Shown: in pieces, positions 1 through 8,278 of the stretch
How the letters are laid out: each line of letters starts with the position of its first letter
How positions within the stretch are numbered: position 1 is the first letter of the stretch
Assembly: GCA_040081395.1 (NCBI GenBank)
Contig: JBEBGN010000001.1
Coordinates: 1 to 64,000 of the forward strand
Reading direction: 5' to 3'
DNA from: UBA2982 sp040081395
GTDB taxonomy: Bacteria; Gemmatimonadota; Gemmatimonadetes; Longimicrobiales; Gaopeijiaceae
DNA length: 64,000 nt
Made by a program: the position numbers and the translations under genes
The notes under the pieces: model-generated
The model's database searches: none
What the model saw: only the letters and a program-made list of their open reading frames with translations
Told to the model about the DNA's origin: nothing

Positions 1-1
1 C

Positions 2-115
2 GCCACCACCGCGTGCGGCCCCGGCACCCTCTCCGTGGCCGCGGCCTGCGCCGCCGTCCACACCTCCGGCCGGTCCGCCGTCGAAGAACGACACCTAGCG
101 CGGCTCGTCGTGTAG
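2..115 (+). CDS. 3' end of an unidentified gene (truncated at window edge)
   Basis: An open frame enters from the left edge and stops at TAG 113-115. Its 37 visible residues (ending ERHLARLVV) are encoded almost entirely with G- or C-ending codons, like the confirmed genes here and unlike the other two frames, and a strong hairpin follows directly. This is most likely the C-terminus of a real plus-strand gene. The fragment is Ala/Gly rich and too short for me to name a family. Confidence 0.45.
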   Translation, partial: ATTACGPGTLSVAAACAAVHTSGRSAVEERHLARLVV

Positions 116-123
116 CACCCACG

Positions 124-158
124 ACCGGCCCGGCGGCCCCCAGGGTCGCCGGGCCGGT
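124..158 (+). terminator. Hairpin terminator after the truncated gene
   Basis: A perfect 12-bp inverted repeat (ACCGGCCCGGCG at 124-135 and its complement at 147-158) continues inward with four more pairs, one of them a G-T, to a three-base loop. A loosely T-rich stretch follows. It separates the truncated gene from the caspase gene. Confidence 0.6.
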
Positions 159-197
159 TCGCTTCGGTTTACCCGTGTCATCCTTAGATTGAAGCCG

Positions 198-1469
198 ATG
201 CTCCGTCCGCTCCCCCGGTCCCTCCTCGTCGTTGGGCTGCTCGTCGCGGCCCTCGCTCCCTCACGCGCGGCGTCGCAGGGCACCACGCGATCGGAACCGA
301 TCGGTGGGCGCGCGGCCGCGGAGGAAGCCGAGGTCACGCAGGGCCGCTTCGTTTTCGCCGCGATCGGAATCGACGCCTACGACCACTACCCGCCCTGGAA
401 GACGCTCGACAACGCGGTCAACGACGTCCGCGCGATGCGCCAGACGCTCGTCGACCAGTACTCGTTCGAGTCCCCGGACGAATGGATCCTCACGGACAGC
501 GCGGCGACCCACCAGGCGATCCGTCAGCTCGTTCTGCGTGACCTCAGGGCAGGACTCGAGGCAACGGACAACCTGGTCTTCTTCTATGCGGGGCACGGCT
601 CCAATACCGCCGACGTGATCGGCGCGGACACGGTAGGACATACCGGCTACATCGTTCCTCGCGATGCCAAATTCCCCGCCCACCAGGACCCGAGCCAGTA
701 CTACGAGATCGAGGACCTGCTCGAGGACATTGCCGGCCTACCCGCTCGCCATATCCTCGTCATCCTCGACTCCTGCTACAGCGGCTTCGCGGTCGAGGGT
801 GGATTCAAGACGCGCGGCGGAGAGGAGATGACCCAACAGGTGAGCGACCTCGTGGGTCGCCGGAGCCGACGCGTCATCACCTCGGCGCAGTCCGACCAGG
901 AAGCCGCCGACGGCGGCACGGACTTCCCGTCGAACTCGCTCTTCACGGGATGGCTCACTGAGGGCCTGCGGCGCGCTGCGGAAGGCGGCCCTTCGGACGA
1001 GCCGTCCCCCGACGCCGACGACGACGGACTCGTGACCGTCACCGAGCTGTACTCGTTCGTGCGTGGACGGGTCGGCTCGGATTCACAGTCCCGCCAGACG
1101 CCCGACTTCGGCTCGTTCAAACTCGACGACCGCGGCGAGCTCGTGCTCTCGCTCGAGGTCGATCTCTTCGACGAGCTGTTCCGGGACGCGACCACGGCGT
1201 ATGCCGCGGACAAAGAAGACGCACTGGTCGAGGCCGTCGAGGGCGCACTGGACGAGCGGCCGGAGGGAGCGCGGTCGGCCTACTTGAGGTACCTGCGTGC
1301 CGAGTTCCTGGACGACCGCCCCGAGTTGGTCAACGCGCTCCGCGACCTGGCTGCGCTGGGGGATGCGCTCGATGGTGTGCCCGCGCCGTTCACGACGCCG
1401 AGCGCGGTACGTCGTGCGCTCGCCCGGGCCGAGGCAGCGTGTGGTGCAGCATGTCCGCCGGCCGCTTGA
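198..1469 (+). CDS. Exported caspase-like (peptidase C14) protein
   Basis: This is a predicted cysteine peptidase of clan CD (metacaspase/orthocaspase type), which would cleave after basic or acidic residues; the substrate is unknown. The 423-residue product starts with a signal peptide (hydrophobic core about 8-20). A single p20-like domain follows, with catalytic His133 in YAGHGS and Cys193 in LDSCYSG. The C-terminal part, about 290-423, has no domain I recognise. ATG 198 is preferred over an in-frame TTG at 189 because it gives a conventional signal peptide. The PPC-repeat gene starts 4 bases after the stop, so the two are probably co-transcribed. Export makes a role as a cytosolic suicide effector less likely than processing of envelope or extracellular proteins. 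Confidence 0.85.
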   Translation: MLRPLPRSLLVVGLLVAALAPSRAASQGTTRSEPIGGRAAAEEAEVTQGRFVFAAIGIDAYDHYPPWKTLDNAVNDVRAMRQTLVDQYSFESPDEWILTDSAATHQAIRQLVLRDLRAGLEATDNLVFFYAGHGSNTADVIGADTVGHTGYIVPRDAKFPAHQDPSQYYEIEDLLEDIAGLPARHILVILDSCYSGFAVEGGFKTRGGEEMTQQVSDLVGRRSRRVITSAQSDQEAADGGTDFPSNSLFTGWLTEGLRRAAEGGPSDEPSPDADDDGLVTVTELYSFVRGRVGSDSQSRQTPDFGSFKLDDRGELVLSLEVDLFDELFRDATTAYAADKEDALVEAVEGALDERPEGARSAYLRYLRAEFLDDRPELVNALRDLAALGDALDGVPAPFTTPSAVRRALARAEAACGAACPPAA

Positions 1470-1473
1470 CGTG

Positions 1474-3573
1474 ATGACACGAGCGATCCGGCGCGCCCTG
1501 TTCGTCGGGCTCATGTCCCCGTGCGTGCTCGCCGCGCAGGAAGGGCAGTCGATCTTCTCGGTGCTGGACACGGGGGACAGGTCGATCGGGCCTGCGCCCG
1601 CTCTCGCACAGGGCAGCTTGTCAGAAGGCGACCTGCTCACATACGAGGGCCGACGCGTGCAGGCGTGGCAGATCGCGGCCGGCCCCGGAGACGAACTCCA
1701 AGTCGACCTGCGCTCCGACGACTTCGACGCCTACGTGTTCATCGTGGGACCGGGGCTCGGAGGCGGACTCTACGACGACGATGGGGGCGAAGATCTCGAC
1801 TCGCGTATCTGCCTGGCCGTCGAGGCCGCGGGTGAGTATCGGGTCATCGCGGCTTCGCTTTCCGGCGAGACGGGTGACTTCACCCTCGAGGTTCGCCCAC
1901 GTGATGGCGCCACCTCGGGCACCTGCCCAGAGGTGGCCGAGACGGTCGCGGAGGTCACCGACGCCTCCGAGCTACCAATCGATGGCAGGGTTCTCTCCCT
2001 GGGAGGCTCGGGCCAGGGCTCCCTCGACGCGGACGATGCGCTCTTCCTGGGCTCGCCCGCGGAAGCCTGGCAGCTGGTAGCCCGCGCGGGAGCACCGCTC
2101 ACGGTCGATCTCGTTTCCGACGATTTCGACGCCTATCTCGAGCTCGAAGGGCCGGGCCTCGACGACGTGCTCTCCGACGACGACGGCGGAGGCCGCTGCA
2201 ACGCGCGAATCACGCTCACCCCTTCTGAGAACGGGACCTACCTGGTGGTCGTGTCGACGCTCGGAGACGGGCGGGGGGACTATCGCCTCGCGGTGTCCGC
2301 GGAACCGGGTTTCGCCGATCCAGCTTCGTGCCTGGAAGTCGAAGAGGCCACGACCGGTGGCACCGATGACCCCGAGGCGGTCACGGTCGTCGGCGCTCTC
2401 GAGGTCGGAGGCAGCCGCTCGGGAGCCATGACGGGCTCCGACTCCGAGTATGCAGGCTCCCACTTCCAGGCCTGGACGCTCGACGCGCGCGCCGGTGACC
2501 GTCTCGCGATCGAGAACATCTCGGAGGACTTCGACTCCTATCTGTACCTGGTGGGACCTGGCTTCCCTGACCCGATCTACGACGACGACGGCGCGGGGAG
2601 CCTCGATTCGAGGATCTGCGTGGAGATTCCGGAATCGGCTACCTATCGTGTGCTGGCGGGCCCTTTCTACGGGGATCAGGAAGGTGGCCGATACACCGTG
2701 AGGGTGGTCGACCAGGGCATCGAAGAGCTCTGCCCGACCTTGGAGCGAACCGCTGAAACCAGGGCGCGCATTCTGGCCGAGTTGGACACGCAGGGGCGCG
2801 CCCTCACCGTCGGCCAGACGCGAGAAGGGACTCTCGACCCGGCGGGGTCACGACATCCCGACACGGACCGGGTCGTACAGGCCTGGAGCCTGGAGCTCGA
2901 CACGGGCACGGAGGTCACGGTCGATCTCGAGTCGAACGAGTTCGACCCGGTGCTGTATGTGCTCGGCCCCGGGCTCGATGAGCCGATCTATGTGGACGAT
3001 GCGGGAGGCGGCGTCTGCAACTCGAGGATCGCGTTCACGCCGTCGGCCTCGGGCACATTCCGCGTTCTGGCCGGTGCGTACTACGAGGGGGGCGGAGGTG
3101 CGTTCACGCTCCGCGCCTCCATCGATCCGCCCGAGATCGCGCAGGGTGGGTGCATCAGCCCCGACACGACGGTCGTGGGCGCGAACAACACGGTCACGAC
3201 GACGGACTCCGGCCCGCTCGCGAGTCTCTCCACGGGTCGCGAGGGGCTTCTTCAGGTCGGTACGGAAATCGAGGCTTCGCTCGACGCCGACGACGAGACC
3301 CTGACCACGGGGGAGCCGGCCGAGCCATGGTTGGTCGACCTTCGCGCTGGCGACGAGGTCGTGTTCGAGCTGCTGTCCGACGACTTCGACTGCATCCTCT
3401 TCGTGGACGACGGCAGCGGCAGCCCGCTCCGTGATGACGACAGCGCCGGCAACCTCGACTCGCGGGTGGTCTACACGGCCGCCGCGGACGTCACGGTGCG
3501 GGTGGTCGTGAGCGCCCTCAGTGCGGGCAACTCGGGGACCTTCCGGCTCCGCGCGATCCGCCGCGTCCCCTGA
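1474..3573 (+). CDS. Exported protein of five PPC-like repeats
   Basis: A 699-residue protein with a short signal peptide (about 1-21) followed by about five bacterial pre-peptidase C-terminal (PPC) repeats of roughly 110-140 residues. Each repeat carries a core of the form DDFDAYVFIVGPGL, then an acidic DDDGG turn, then a xSRI strand (first repeat near residues 83-113). PPC domains are calcium-binding beta-sandwiches normally attached to secreted proteases and often removed on maturation. Here no protease domain is present, so the protein may be an accessory, inhibitor or substrate partner of the caspase encoded immediately upstream; that is inference. The ATG at 1474 lies 4 bases after the caspase stop. 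No catalytic residues are visible. Confidence 0.8.
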   Translation: MTRAIRRALFVGLMSPCVLAAQEGQSIFSVLDTGDRSIGPAPALAQGSLSEGDLLTYEGRRVQAWQIAAGPGDELQVDLRSDDFDAYVFIVGPGLGGGLYDDDGGEDLDSRICLAVEAAGEYRVIAASLSGETGDFTLEVRPRDGATSGTCPEVAETVAEVTDASELPIDGRVLSLGGSGQGSLDADDALFLGSPAEAWQLVARAGAPLTVDLVSDDFDAYLELEGPGLDDVLSDDDGGGRCNARITLTPSENGTYLVVVSTLGDGRGDYRLAVSAEPGFADPASCLEVEEATTGGTDDPEAVTVVGALEVGGSRSGAMTGSDSEYAGSHFQAWTLDARAGDRLAIENISEDFDSYLYLVGPGFPDPIYDDDGAGSLDSRICVEIPESATYRVLAGPFYGDQEGGRYTVRVVDQGIEELCPTLERTAETRARILAELDTQGRALTVGQTREGTLDPAGSRHPDTDRVVQAWSLELDTGTEVTVDLESNEFDPVLYVLGPGLDEPIYVDDAGGGVCNSRIAFTPSASGTFRVLAGAYYEGGGGAFTLRASIDPPEIAQGGCISPDTTVVGANNTVTTTDSGPLASLSTGREGLLQVGTEIEASLDADDETLTTGEPAEPWLVDLRAGDEVVFELLSDDFDCILFVDDGSGSPLRDDDSAGNLDSRVVYTAAADVTVRVVVSALSAGNSGTFRLRAIRRVP

Positions 3574-3583
3574 CCGCGGCCCG

Positions 3584-3616
3584 GTGGGCGCCCGCGCTCC
3601 CGGCGCGGGCGCCCAC
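3584..3616. terminator. Bidirectional hairpin between convergent genes
   Basis: A perfect 14-bp GC-rich inverted repeat (3584-3597 with 3603-3616) and a 5-base loop sit in the 59-base gap between the PPC-repeat gene and the convergent caspase lipoprotein gene. There is no T tract, so termination efficiency is uncertain. Confidence 0.55.
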
Positions 3617-3632
3617 TCTCGACATCATCCCA

Positions 3633-5426
3633 TCAACGCTGACGGAAGAACTCCGCCACCGTCATGCTCTGCCGGTCGCCGCGGATCTGAGGCTCCTGCA
3701 GTTCCCGGTTCTCGCGCGAGTACGTCGTCACGTCCGCGAAGACGTCGCGATGGATCTGCGCGAGCGTCTCCGAACCCGACGCCTCGGTTAGGTGCTGGCC
3801 AAGGAAGTACGCGAACACGCTCGAACCACCGCCCAGCTCGGGACCGCCGACCCAGGACACCTGCATGTCCGTGGACGCGCCCCACATCACGTGCTGCTGC
3901 GGATCTTCCATGGCCCTGGCGATCGCGCTGAAGTCGCCGAACCCGAGCGAGAAGTCCGTCAGGTTCGCGGCCTTCAGGTCGCTGGTGATGAAGTTGCTCG
4001 GGAGGCGCGTGTGCGACGCCACCTCGGGATTCGAGAGATCCACCATCTTCATGCCGTCCCCACGGGTCACCGAGCCCGAGAAGCATGCATCGATCGCCAC
4101 CATCGCCCGTCCGGCGTCGATCGTCTCGATCAGGTACCCGAGCTCTTCGTCGAGGATGACCGAAGACTCGTAGTCGGAGCCATAGACGTAGATGGCCTGA
4201 TCGCCTTCGGCGTTCTCCGGATCGAGCGAGCCCGTCACGCCGATGTTCTCACCGATCTGCGTGCCGTGGCCCGAGTAGAAGAAGAACGCCACGCCGTTCG
4301 GCCCCGCCTGCCCGAGATGCTGGGCAATGCCCTGGGCGATGTTCTGTCGCGTGGCGTCCGCGTCGGCCAGCGTGACCACGTTCGCCGGGTCGAAGCCGAA
4401 GTGGTCGACGAGCATCCGCCGCATGATGGCGACGTCTTCGAGAACGAACGGACCCAGGTCGGCATCCGTTCCCGGATAGTCCGCGATGCCCACCAGAAGG
4501 GCGTAGCGGCCGTTCGGGCTACCGCCCGAGCTGAACCCGGTGAACGGCTGGCGCTGCACGCTGGACGCGCCGAGCGTGTACGACCCGGTGTTGCCGGCGC
4601 CGTACGAAGTGACGACGACGGTGTAGGCGCCGTTGCTCGGAAGAACCACCTCGAGCCGGCTGTTCGTCGTGCCATCGCTATCGTCGTTCTCGCCGAGAAC
4701 CGTGCCGCCGTCATGGAGCCCCAAGACGGTGTCGAAGTCGTCGGACTGGAGGGTCAGCGTGACTTGGTCCCCGCCGCGGCCCTGGAGCGTCCAGACTTGG
4801 TAGTGTTCCCCATCCTCGAGCGTGGGATCGCTCGCCGCCAACGCACCGTTGGCCGGTCGACCCGGTTCGAGTACACGGGCCTCATCGCTGCCGGTGGGCA
4901 TGATCTCCACCGCGATGTCGTACGCGCCGGTGGAGCCTCCGCCGTAGCTCGAGGCCATGATTCCATAGCTGCCAGGTGCGAGCGCGAGACCGATGCCCGA
5001 GTCCGTTCCCACGAGGTCGTCGTTGCTCGCGAGAACCTCGGTCGCCGAGCCGGGGGCACCGTCGAAGAGGGTGAGGTAGGTGTCGAACTCCCCCGAACTC
5101 ATGGCGATCATCACGTCACTCTGCTGGGTGACGTCGAAGGTCCAAACGTCTGCGAAGGCGCCGTTGTCCAGCTTGCCGTCAGTCGACTCGAGGCGTCCCG
5201 TGGTCGGCTGCCCCGGGGAGATGGCTGCGATACCCTTCGCGGCCTCGCCATTTACGACCGCCGTGGTGAGCTCGGCCATGCGCACCGCCTTCGACGGACC
5301 CGGCTTCGCGGACAGAACGACCTTCACGTCCCCCGGCACCTTGTCGGCCTCGCACGCGGCGAGTGTCATACACGCCATCAGGCCTCCGGCGCTGGCTGCG
5401 CGCCGCAGGTATAGGTGTGTTCTCAT
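3633..5426 (-). CDS. Caspase-like lipoprotein with two PPC domains
   Basis: A 597-residue predicted lipoprotein: the lipobox TLAAC puts the lipidated Cys at residue 25. Two PPC-like beta-sandwich repeats follow (about 75-175 and 190-290, with cores GEFDTYLTLFDG and DDFDTVLGLHDG). A caspase/peptidase C14 domain comes next (about 305-560), with His387 in YSGHGT and Cys448 in IDACFSG. It would be anchored to a membrane with the protease domain outside the cytoplasm. The start codon overlaps the stop of the upstream caspase-DUF4384 gene by 4 bases (ATGA), so the two are translationally coupled. The C-terminus includes a SWVGGPELGGGSSVF segment typical of the metacaspase small subunit. Order PPC-PPC-protease is the reverse of the usual C-terminal position of PPC. 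Confidence 0.88.
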   Translation of the reverse strand: MRTHLYLRRAASAGGLMACMTLAACEADKVPGDVKVVLSAKPGPSKAVRMAELTTAVVNGEAAKGIAAISPGQPTTGRLESTDGKLDNGAFADVWTFDVTQQSDVMIAMSSGEFDTYLTLFDGAPGSATEVLASNDDLVGTDSGIGLALAPGSYGIMASSYGGGSTGAYDIAVEIMPTGSDEARVLEPGRPANGALAASDPTLEDGEHYQVWTLQGRGGDQVTLTLQSDDFDTVLGLHDGGTVLGENDDSDGTTNSRLEVVLPSNGAYTVVVTSYGAGNTGSYTLGASSVQRQPFTGFSSGGSPNGRYALLVGIADYPGTDADLGPFVLEDVAIMRRMLVDHFGFDPANVVTLADADATRQNIAQGIAQHLGQAGPNGVAFFFYSGHGTQIGENIGVTGSLDPENAEGDQAIYVYGSDYESSVILDEELGYLIETIDAGRAMVAIDACFSGSVTRGDGMKMVDLSNPEVASHTRLPSNFITSDLKAANLTDFSLGFGDFSAIARAMEDPQQHVMWGASTDMQVSWVGGPELGGGSSVFAYFLGQHLTEASGSETLAQIHRDVFADVTTYSRENRELQEPQIRGDRQSMTVAEFFRQR

Positions 5427-7435
5427 TCCTGGTTCTCCTGGTTGGGTTGAATATCGATGATCACTTCACGGCTCACGGCCAGGTCAGGCTCCGATCCATC
5501 CGACCGGGTGCGTTCCGATTCGAACCACGGCCGCAGATCCTGCGGAGCCGCGGTGGCAAAAACCTTCAAGACCTCTTGGCCTAGGTCCCCCGCGGACAGC
5601 TGGAAGCACCGGTCGATCTCCCGTCCCGGTTCGAGCTGTTCGCCCGAGCGTCCGCGCGCGGGCCAAAGCACCTCGACCTCCCCACCGGGACGCAGGTCCA
5701 CCAGATAGACGAAGGCGCGGCGCTCACCCACGTTGCGGACGCGCACGCGGTACAGCGCAGCCGGGGCCAGCCGCCACTGACCCCCGCCCAAGTGCTCGGG
5801 GCGGGCCTCGGCGCCGGACCAGTCCCCCGGCGTGCAGTCGTCGATGCGGTCGACGTACTCGACCCCGGGGGCCAGCTCCAGAACCACGTCGAGCTCCGGA
5901 CTCTCGAAAGTAAGGCGCCTCAGATAGTGGTTGCGGGCGTAGTCGTCCAGCGCGGCGACCACCTGCTGCGCGCCGCTCGCGAGCACTCGGTCGTCGGCAA
6001 TGACGCGGGCCTCCGGCCTGCCGGCCCGGTCGGCTACGACGACGTCGCCCCCCTCCGCGACGAGCTCCATCATGCCCGACTCTTGGAGCCTCGCCGCGAG
6101 CCCAGTCCGGTCGGTCTCACGTAGCGATCGGTCGAGGCGAACGCGGAGGGACAGGTCGCCGTAGCTTCGCTGCGTCACGTACGCCCACGCGCCACGAAGG
6201 GCGTCGTTCGCCACACCTCCGATGACTCTCGCGACCGCGTGGGTCGCACCCGCCTCAGTGACCTCGACCGTGGCGAGCGCAGCCGCGCGATCCGGGGAAG
6301 CACCGAGTGGATGAACCGCGAGGCGCGTGCCCGGGTTCAGTCCGATCAGCGTACCGCCCGCGAGTGTCACACGTCCCGTGGCCGCCGAGTCCACGACCAC
6401 GTAGGGTAGCTGCTGCGTGAGCCGATTCGAGAAGAGCGCGACGTCCGCATCACCCTCCATCTGCGGAGTCTGGTTGCTCACCTTCCCGACCAAGCTGCGG
6501 CTGATCGACGCAAAGAGCGCGCGATTCGTGGTGCCGGGACCCGCCTCGGCGAGCGCTCGTGCGAGGGCGTAGCTCAGCGAGCCGACTGGCGTCCTGCCGT
6601 CCACATCCTTGACCTCCTTCGCCATCTGGCGGGGGCTCGCTGCGCTGAAGACCACGAAGGGCGCGAGTCCGGCATCTCCCCCTCGCGTGGTCGGCGACGG
6701 TCCGATCTCGATGCCGGTGCCGCGCTCGTCGTCCCCGCCGCCCCGGGTCCCCACGGTGACCTGTCCGAGCCGGAAGCCCGGAGGCCCCAGCGGATCCACC
6801 TCGCCACGGACTACCGCTTCGCTCCGGGTCGCGGTTCCCGAGTAGCAGGCGTCGATGAAGACGGTCACATTCCCCGTGCGCCCCGCGCGCGTGCGCACCT
6901 CGGCGATGTACTCACCCAGCTGGTCGTCACGGAAGTGCAGCGAGCCATCGTATCCCTCGTAGAACTCGGCGGGCGCGCCATACGGGACGAGCACCTCGTC
7001 GAGCCCGTCGATCTCTTCGTCTCGATCGGGGTCGTCGTTCGTGATCCGGTGCCCGTGCCCCGAGTAGTGGATGACCACCACGTCACCTCGCTCGGTCTCG
7101 CGCACGAGGCGTTGGAGGGCCGCGTCGATGCCGCCCGGCGTGGCCTCCGCATCGGCCAGGACGCGGATGTCGCGGTCGAGGAAGCCCTGCCGCTCCAGCG
7201 CGCCCCGCACCAGCACGACGTCGTTGGCCGAACTGAGATCGCGGTAGCCGCGGAGCGTCCCACCGGTCACGGGGTTCGTCGGCGGCGTACCGTACTCGCC
7301 AATCGCGATGATGAGGGCCCGCTTGGTTCCCTCCTGTGCGGAAACCGTCGCCGACAGGAGCGCACCCCCTAAGCAAAGCACACCCGACACGCGCAGGAGC
7401 ACGACGAGTGGGCTACGCCGCAACCGCTTCCACAT
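5423..7435 (-). CDS. Exported caspase-like protein with C-terminal DUF4384-like domain
   Basis: This 670-residue protein has an N-terminal signal or anchor helix (about 8-33). The peptidase C14 caspase domain spans about 37-330, with His127 in YSGHGH and Cys197 in IDACYSG. A long beta-rich linker follows. The C-terminal region about 520-650 resembles DUF4384, with segments on 'vyLVDL..gGeVevLwP' lines. DUF4384 is common behind caspase domains in Gram-negative bacteria and is thought to be a carbohydrate- or peptide-interaction module. ATG 7435 was chosen over an upstream in-frame codon because the extra residues look non-coding and the signal peptide begins here. It is the first gene of a two-gene caspase operon on the minus strand. 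Confidence 0.85.
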   Translation of the reverse strand: MWKRLRRSPLVVLLRVSGVLCLGGALLSATVSAQEGTKRALIIAIGEYGTPPTNPVTGGTLRGYRDLSSANDVVLVRGALERQGFLDRDIRVLADAEATPGGIDAALQRLVRETERGDVVVIHYSGHGHRITNDDPDRDEEIDGLDEVLVPYGAPAEFYEGYDGSLHFRDDQLGEYIAEVRTRAGRTGNVTVFIDACYSGTATRSEAVVRGEVDPLGPPGFRLGQVTVGTRGGGDDERGTGIEIGPSPTTRGGDAGLAPFVVFSAASPRQMAKEVKDVDGRTPVGSLSYALARALAEAGPGTTNRALFASISRSLVGKVSNQTPQMEGDADVALFSNRLTQQLPYVVVDSAATGRVTLAGGTLIGLNPGTRLAVHPLGASPDRAAALATVEVTEAGATHAVARVIGGVANDALRGAWAYVTQRSYGDLSLRVRLDRSLRETDRTGLAARLQESGMMELVAEGGDVVVADRAGRPEARVIADDRVLASGAQQVVAALDDYARNHYLRRLTFESPELDVVLELAPGVEYVDRIDDCTPGDWSGAEARPEHLGGGQWRLAPAALYRVRVRNVGERRAFVYLVDLRPGGEVEVLWPARGRSGEQLEPGREIDRCFQLSAGDLGQEVLKVFATAAPQDLRPWFESERTRSDGSEPDLAVSREVIIDIQPNQENQE

Positions 7436-7616
7436 GAACAGCTTGGGGGCTTCGAGGGGGGCCAGAGCGGTAGATGTAAGGGTGGCTGAGCACGAACGCA
7501 AATCGACCTTCCCGCGAACCGGGATCGGGGCGTGTGACACCCCGCGTCCTGGCACGTTCCGCAGGTTCCATCGACATTGTGGGTGACAGCATTCGTTCTC
7601 CCACGGAGACTCACCC

Positions 7617-8192
7617 ATGAAGAAAGCGATCTGCCTCGCCCTCCTGGCGGGAGCGTTCGCGATGGGCGCGCCGAGCTACGGCAGCGCTCAGGGTCTGCTC
7701 GCGGTGGGCGAGATGGCTCCCGACTTCGAGTTGCCCGGCGCGACTCGGTACGGTGCCCTCGCCAACCCGGTGCGCCTGAGCGACTACCGCGGTGAAACGG
7801 TGGTCCTCGCGTTCTTCTTCCGCGTCAGGACCCCTGGCTGAACAGTCCAAATGACGGCGTACCGTGATCAGTACGCGAGCCTTTTCAACGATGGACAGAA
7901 CGTCGTGGTGTTGGGTATTTCGAACGATTCGCAGGAAGAACTGAGGGCCTGGCTAAAGGACGCAGACTTTCCGTTCGTGTTCGCCAGCGATGCGGCGAAC
8001 AACGGCGCTACCTACACGCGCTTCGGTGGCGCACTGCGCCCGAACAACATGGTGGACAGCCGCGCGGTGATCGTGGTGGGGCCGGACGGTCGTATCGCCG
8101 GCGTGATCCCACAGTTCAACCAGAACGACCCGATGGCGTACGAGCAGCTGGGTGAGATGGTCGACGCGGTGACGCCCGAGCCTGCGCAGTAG
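7617..8192 (+). CDS. Exported BCP/AhpC-type peroxiredoxin, probable selenoprotein (TGA = Sec75)
   Basis: Read through one in-frame TGA (7839-7841), this is a 191-residue thioredoxin-fold peroxidase. It has a signal peptide (about 1-24), the entry motif APDFELP, the strand VVLAFFF, then RTPG-[TGA]-TVQ, and a downstream SRAVIVVGPDG strand with the conserved Arg. In BCP/PrxQ peroxiredoxins the active site reads TPGCTVQ, so TGA lies exactly at the peroxidatic cysteine. The frame is open before and after, with clear homology on both sides. TGA is a normal stop elsewhere in the window, so either selenocysteine is inserted or this is a recent nonsense mutation. The SECIS-like hairpin and A/T-ending codons around the site favour selenocysteine. 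No resolving Cys stands at +5. A GGAGA ribosome site precedes ATG 7617. Ordinary gene calling splits it at the TGA. Confidence 0.8.
7857..7876 (+). promoter_or_regulatory. Candidate bacterial SECIS hairpin
   Basis: GCGTAC (7857-7862) and GTACGC (7871-7876) form a perfect 6-bp stem around the 8-base loop CGTGATCA. The loop begins 21 bases after the TGA and has G at its second and U at its third position, as expected for SelB recognition. A further 5-bp pairing (GTCCA 7845-7849 with TGGAC 7892-7896) could close a lower stem. The hairpin lies wholly inside the coding region, as in bacterial selenoprotein genes. Confidence 0.65.
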
Positions 8193-8223
8193 GTCAGCTG
8201 ACGCCACCAAGTAGCAAGTAGAA

Positions 8224-8253
8224 GGGCCCGGCGCGGAGATCCGCGCCGGGCCC
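8224..8253. terminator. Bidirectional hairpin between convergent redox genes
   Basis: A perfect 13-bp inverted repeat (GGGCCCGGCGCGG at 8224-8236 and its complement at 8241-8253) with loop AGAT lies between the peroxiredoxin stop and the stop of the convergent TlpA-like gene. There is no long T tract. Confidence 0.65.
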
Positions 8254-8278
8254 TCGTGCATTCGGGACCGTGGTTGCG

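Noticed and set aside
29..98. A second reading frame ending TAG 96-98 at the left edge
   Set aside because: It is Pro/Ser rich with poor third-position G/C, unlike the frame ending at 115.
3792..5414. A 540-residue plus-strand frame opposite the caspase lipoprotein gene
   Set aside because: It is antisense to a protein with clear domains, is rich in Arg/His/Val and shows no motif; long opposite-strand frames are expected at this GC content.
198..7435. A cytosolic caspase-based antiphage defence system
   Set aside because: The caspase proteins here have signal peptides or a lipobox, and no gasdermin, reverse transcriptase, CRISPR or sensor gene adjoins them.
7839..7841. Alternative genetic code in which TGA is a sense codon
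   Set aside because: TGA is used as the stop of many genes here, including the ATGA and GTGA overlaps, so it is a normal stop outside this site.
7617..8192. Peroxiredoxin gene split in two by a frameshift or two separate genes
   Set aside because: Both halves are in the same frame (start 7617 and the downstream ATG 7851 differ by a multiple of three), so there is no frameshift, and neither half makes a complete fold alone.
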